Source: Pinguiococcus pyrenoidosus (Eukaryota; Sar; Pinguiophyceae; Pinguiochrysidales; Pinguiochrysidaceae). From it: 17,792 bases of DNA. Below the pieces are notes generated by a model. It made no database searches. It worked only from the letters and a program-made list of their open reading frames with translations, and was not told where the DNA came from. Position numbers and translations under genes: made by a program. Every line of letters begins with the position of its first letter. The stretch's first letter is position 1. The stretch is taken from assembly GCA_019677205.1 (NCBI GenBank), contig JAAMXY010002435.1, positions 1 through 17,792 of the forward strand, read 5' to 3'. This document shows, in pieces, positions 15,122 through 17,792 of this stretch.

Positions 15122-15809
15122 GGCAAGCTGGCCATCCAACCAATGAGGGCAAAGTGTTGGCTTTTTCTCTGAGTAGTGTAGCTATAATTTGAAGAGGATG
15201 TCTTCGCTGCCCGTCTTGCAGGAATCTGATTGGGGCCTTTACGGAGGAAGCCCTCGGAGGTCATCGACCAACCGAAGATCCTCGCGAGTCTAGGATCTTT
15301 CTTGGGAGCGATCTTCTTTAAAGGCGATGCATCACGCTAGAGGCACGCAGGCGTCCGAAGTTGGTCTGTTGCAGGCCTTTCCATCGGACAGGCACCCGGG
15401 TGATACGTCTTTGCATGGGGAGAGACGGTGCTCGCGATTGCTTGGATGGCATCTTCCATTCGTACGTAGCAGACGTAGGCGGTTGCAGAGCACTCAACCG
15501 ACGAGAAAAAACAACAGACGCTCTTTGAAAACAGAGACACTGGCGTCGAAGGATCTCGCAGTGGGCTTTCCAGCCACCTTCGGTACTTCTTCAGGCTGTT
15601 GTATGAACCTAAGCTACTCCCAGACTTGCGACGATGTGTTGCCCGCGGCAGGCGGGAATACGGTCGCTCAGGTGTCGAGAGATAGGCGCAAGCGTCCAGA
15701 GATAGGCGCAAGCGTCCAGAGACTGGCAGCTTCGCGAAAGAAGATCTGGCAAAGCTTTCACCTTCAAGCTGATATCAGCTTCCATTCCTCGGGAGCAAGC
15801 GCCTCGTCT
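15122..15809. other. Spacer upstream of the intact lipase-GTPase gene
   Basis: This 688-bp stretch lies between the stop of the ankyrin gene and the start of the lipase-GTPase gene, both on the minus strand, so its left part should be the latter's promoter. CCAAT-type sites lie at 15140-15144 (plus) and 15229-15233 (minus). The second sits in CTGATTGGGGCCT (15226-15238), a 13-mer also found upstream of the ApoL-like gene at 5873-5885. An AT-rich TATAATT at 15183-15189 could serve as a TATA-like element. Frames crossing this spacer (for example plus 15327-15902) resemble nothing known and are not called. Confidence 0.5.
15679..15718. repeat. 20-bp tandem direct repeat, two perfect copies
   Basis: The unit GAGATAGGCGCAAGCGTCCA occurs twice with no mismatch, followed by the first few bases of a third copy (GAGA). 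It lies about 90 bp past the 3' end of the ankyrin gene, in non-coding sequence. A recent slippage or duplication event is the simplest explanation. Confidence 0.9.
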
Positions 15810-17681
15810 CTAAGAGCTCCCCCTGCAATTCAACGTATCGGTCACGCGTTGCATGTGAGCTTGCGTGCTGCTGTCCTCAGGCACAAGCACCCTCTGAAGT
15901 AGACTGAGATGGGCCGCCTTCGCGTCTTGAAGCTTTTGCGCGTACGGAAGCTTTCGTCGATCACTACGGGCATGAAGTATCATAATGCCAACAACCATTT
16001 CCTTGGCGACCGCCTTGGGTGGCTCTCCTTTGTCAAGAGCTTCCTGCAGCTCTTGGATGCGCCTCAGCGCAACAGAGCGTGTTGTCACATCTTGTATGCG
16101 CAGAAGCTGAAGCCACTTACGCGCGGTCTCTTGCTCTTCTTTGCTCCCAGCAGATGCGGATTCTTCATTGATCCTCGATGAAATCTGCTCTTCCCTGAAG
16201 CGGAGTCCATTTCGAGACAGCTGATGCATAAGAACCCCAATCACGAGATCCCCGACCCTGCCATCATACTGCTCCAAGGCTGCCTTAAGATTGGCGTGCA
16301 GGCTCCAAGTCTCCGAAGCGCCCTCGGGTGCGGTTGGGGTCCCTTCGTCTTGCCTTTCAAGTCTTTCTGCGTCCCCTCCATGACTGGGTTTGTGCCGAGG
16401 GTGTGCGCCGATGCCCCTGATCGCGCCTACCAGCATGTTGGTCGGCCCAAACAGGATCAGAGCAGAAAGCGCTGCGGAATCAGGTATTCCAGCCACTGCA
16501 TTGTTCCACTCTGCTTCAGTAAGCTCTCGTCGTTGCTCGATCGTTGCGACGAGAAGATCGTACAAATGTTCTTCACTCAGCGACTCTTGCTTCAACACCA
16601 CTTTAAACTCGCGCCTGCGAGGGACCAAGGCACCTTTTCGCAGTGTCGAGGACTTTCCCATAAGATATACATCGTCATAAAGCGCCAGGAATGCATCAGC
16701 GTCCGATTGCTGCCGAAGCTGCTCAAAGTTGGCAGAAGACTTCCCCGAGTGAACCTGCAGAGTAGTTTCGAACGCGTCCTCCACTAGAGTAGAGAGGTTA
16801 ACGTGCTTGCGAATCAATTCACTGAAAATTTGCTGTTTCTCAGCTCGAAAAACGGAAGGCCAGATGCGCTGCAGAAAGACGACGTCCCGAGATGCAGCTT
16901 GACACGAGTCTTCTTCCTTTCCTATGGCATCCGTGTTCTCCGTTTCTTCGCTACCGATTTCGTCGACTTTCTCCACCATGCTTGCCATAGTGACGTGGCG
17001 TGCAATCGCATCCTGAGTGCAGACGGCAGAGTCGACCAACTCCTTGGGTACCGAGGCGCTCTCCTCGTGCTGCACCTCAAGTCCTACTATGGTTTGGAGC
17101 TCTCCTTTCGAGAAGTCTGGGATATGCACTTGCACTGGGTTTCGACGGGCCTCCTCAAGGACCTCCACGTGCTTCCTCTGGTGGGCCTTTGCGTAGCTCA
17201 TGGCCGTGTCACCACTACTGTCTTGGACGTCTAGGTTTGTCGTATGCTTCAGACATAACTTGAGGACGGCTTGATCGCGTCCCATGGCTGCTTGCATGAG
17301 AGCTGTCCTACCCAGGTGACCTCGCAGGTCCACCGAGGCGCCATGTTCTAGCAGAGATGTCACCATGCGCAAAGACTGCTTCCTCACCGCATAGATGAGC
17401 GCTGTGTTTCCAAGCGCATCCTGCGCGTCCACTGCGGCGCCTTGCTTCAGGAGCTCGTCGACCTGTTCTTCATGAAAATCCTCCACAGCTGCGATCAAAG
17501 GAGGACGCCCGACAGGACCCGACTGTACCGCTTCGCGGTGCGCGGAAGACGCCTTCGGCTTTTCTCCGGATGAGAGCGGCTGCGTCTGCCGCGCCGTCCG
17601 AAGCACTCGTGTGGACGCCGCTTTGATGTCCTGAAGGACCCCGTGAGACCTCTTCATGTCTGTCTCTGCCATGTTCCTCAT
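15810..17681 (-). CDS. Ankyrin-repeat protein with long unrecognised C-terminal region
   Basis: A 623-residue protein; the start is ATG at 17681 (G at -3), with another ATG three codons on. Residues 1-57 are basic and Ser-rich. Ankyrin repeats follow in 33-residue register: about 58-90 (PPLIAAVEDF...DELLKQGAAVDAQD), 91-123 (GNTALIYAVR...LLEHGASVDLRG), 124-156 (GRTALMQAAM...DVQDSS) and a partial fourth at 157-178 (GDTAMSYAK). Ankyrin repeats bind protein partners; three and a half is a short but foldable array. An acidic patch lies near 237-262. Residues 265-623 are mostly helical in character with many charged residues, a short hydrophobic stretch at about 402-420 (AALSALILFG), and no motif I can assign. 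There is no signal peptide. It may be a scaffold or adaptor. It lies upstream of the lipase-GTPase gene on the same strand but 688 bp away, so it is a separate transcription unit. Confidence 0.85.
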   Translation of the reverse strand: MRNMAETDMKRSHGVLQDIKAASTRVLRTARQTQPLSSGEKPKASSAHREAVQSGPVGRPPLIAAVEDFHEEQVDELLKQGAAVDAQDALGNTALIYAVRKQSLRMVTSLLEHGASVDLRGHLGRTALMQAAMGRDQAVLKLCLKHTTNLDVQDSSGDTAMSYAKAHQRKHVEVLEEARRNPVQVHIPDFSKGELQTIVGLEVQHEESASVPKELVDSAVCTQDAIARHVTMASMVEKVDEIGSEETENTDAIGKEEDSCQAASRDVVFLQRIWPSVFRAEKQQIFSELIRKHVNLSTLVEDAFETTLQVHSGKSSANFEQLRQQSDADAFLALYDDVYLMGKSSTLRKGALVPRRREFKVVLKQESLSEEHLYDLLVATIEQRRELTEAEWNNAVAGIPDSAALSALILFGPTNMLVGAIRGIGAHPRHKPSHGGDAERLERQDEGTPTAPEGASETWSLHANLKAALEQYDGRVGDLVIGVLMHQLSRNGLRFREEQISSRINEESASAGSKEEQETARKWLQLLRIQDVTTRSVALRRIQELQEALDKGEPPKAVAKEMVVGIMILHARSDRRKLPYAQKLQDAKAAHLSLLQRVLVPEDSSTQAHMQRVTDTLNCRGSS

Positions 17682-17792
17682 TCCGCGCGATCACTTGAGG
17701 CGCTGTTGAGCGAGGGAGGCGTTCGAATTCGGCGGGAATGCGCACAAGCACAAAGCGCGGGAAATCCAAGGGGGACAACAAGGGGTTGGGGG

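Noticed and set aside
15327-15902. 191-codon plus-strand frame between the ankyrin and lipase-GTPase genes
   Set aside because: It runs antisense into the end of the ankyrin gene, includes the 20-bp tandem repeat, and has low-complexity basic composition with no known motif. It might be a small gene, but nothing supports it.
16224-16787. 187-codon plus-strand frame
   Set aside because: It lies wholly antisense within the ankyrin gene, and no domain is recognisable.
1-17792. Bacterial or viral origin of the window
   Set aside because: Long intronless genes could suggest it, but a MOV10-type helicase, large spacers, CCAAT clusters and the lack of ribosome-binding sites before the starts fit a eukaryotic nuclear genome better. 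No capsid, polymerase or mobile-element gene is present.

Overview
This window looks like nuclear DNA of an intron-poor eukaryotic microbe. It holds five long, uninterrupted reading frames separated by 0.6-1.1 kb spacers. No Shine-Dalgarno sites or operon-like packing are visible. One gene is a MOV10/SDE3-type RNA helicase, a eukaryotic family, and another carries ankyrin repeats. CCAAT boxes of the NF-Y type cluster upstream of several starts. G+C looks a little above one half by eye. An intron-poor unicellular alga, for example a red alga, would fit, but this is a weak guess; no marker gene fixes the lineage.

Layout from left to right: (1) 203-3571, minus: a DEDDy 3'-5' exonuclease fused to a MOV10/SDE3/Armitage-like SF1 RNA helicase, with a Gln/Lys linker between them and a T-rich tract beyond its 3' end. 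(2) 4656-5570, minus: a small membrane-active-looking protein whose layout resembles apolipoprotein L. (3) 6233-10117, plus, divergent from gene 2: a large protein with an N-terminal class-3-lipase-like fold, a long middle region with one hydrophobic segment, and a C-terminal P-loop GTPase-like domain. Its lipase nucleophile and acid are replaced. (4) 10757-15121, minus, tail-to-tail with gene 3: a full-length paralogue of gene 3 that keeps the lipase residues. (5) 15810-17681, minus: an ankyrin-repeat protein with a long unrecognised C-terminal part.

Genes 2 and 3 share a 662-bp divergent intergenic region holding six CCAAT pentamers at 42-50 bp spacing, so they are probably co-regulated. 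Genes 3 and 4 are an inverted tandem duplication in which one copy seems to have become a pseudo-lipase while the GTPase part stayed intact in both. A lipase-GTPase pair beside an ApoL-like protein suggests work on membranes or lipids, possibly regulated or defensive; that is inference. The exonuclease-helicase fusion joins two activities known separately in RNA-silencing pathways and may act in small-RNA or RNA-surveillance control.

Three short tandem repeats (8-, 9- and 20-bp units) lie in the spacers or just 5' of a start. No tRNA, rRNA, transposon, CRISPR array or clear intron was found. Where the longest open frame begins only at GTG or TTG, the first in-frame ATG was used, because the window is judged eukaryotic.
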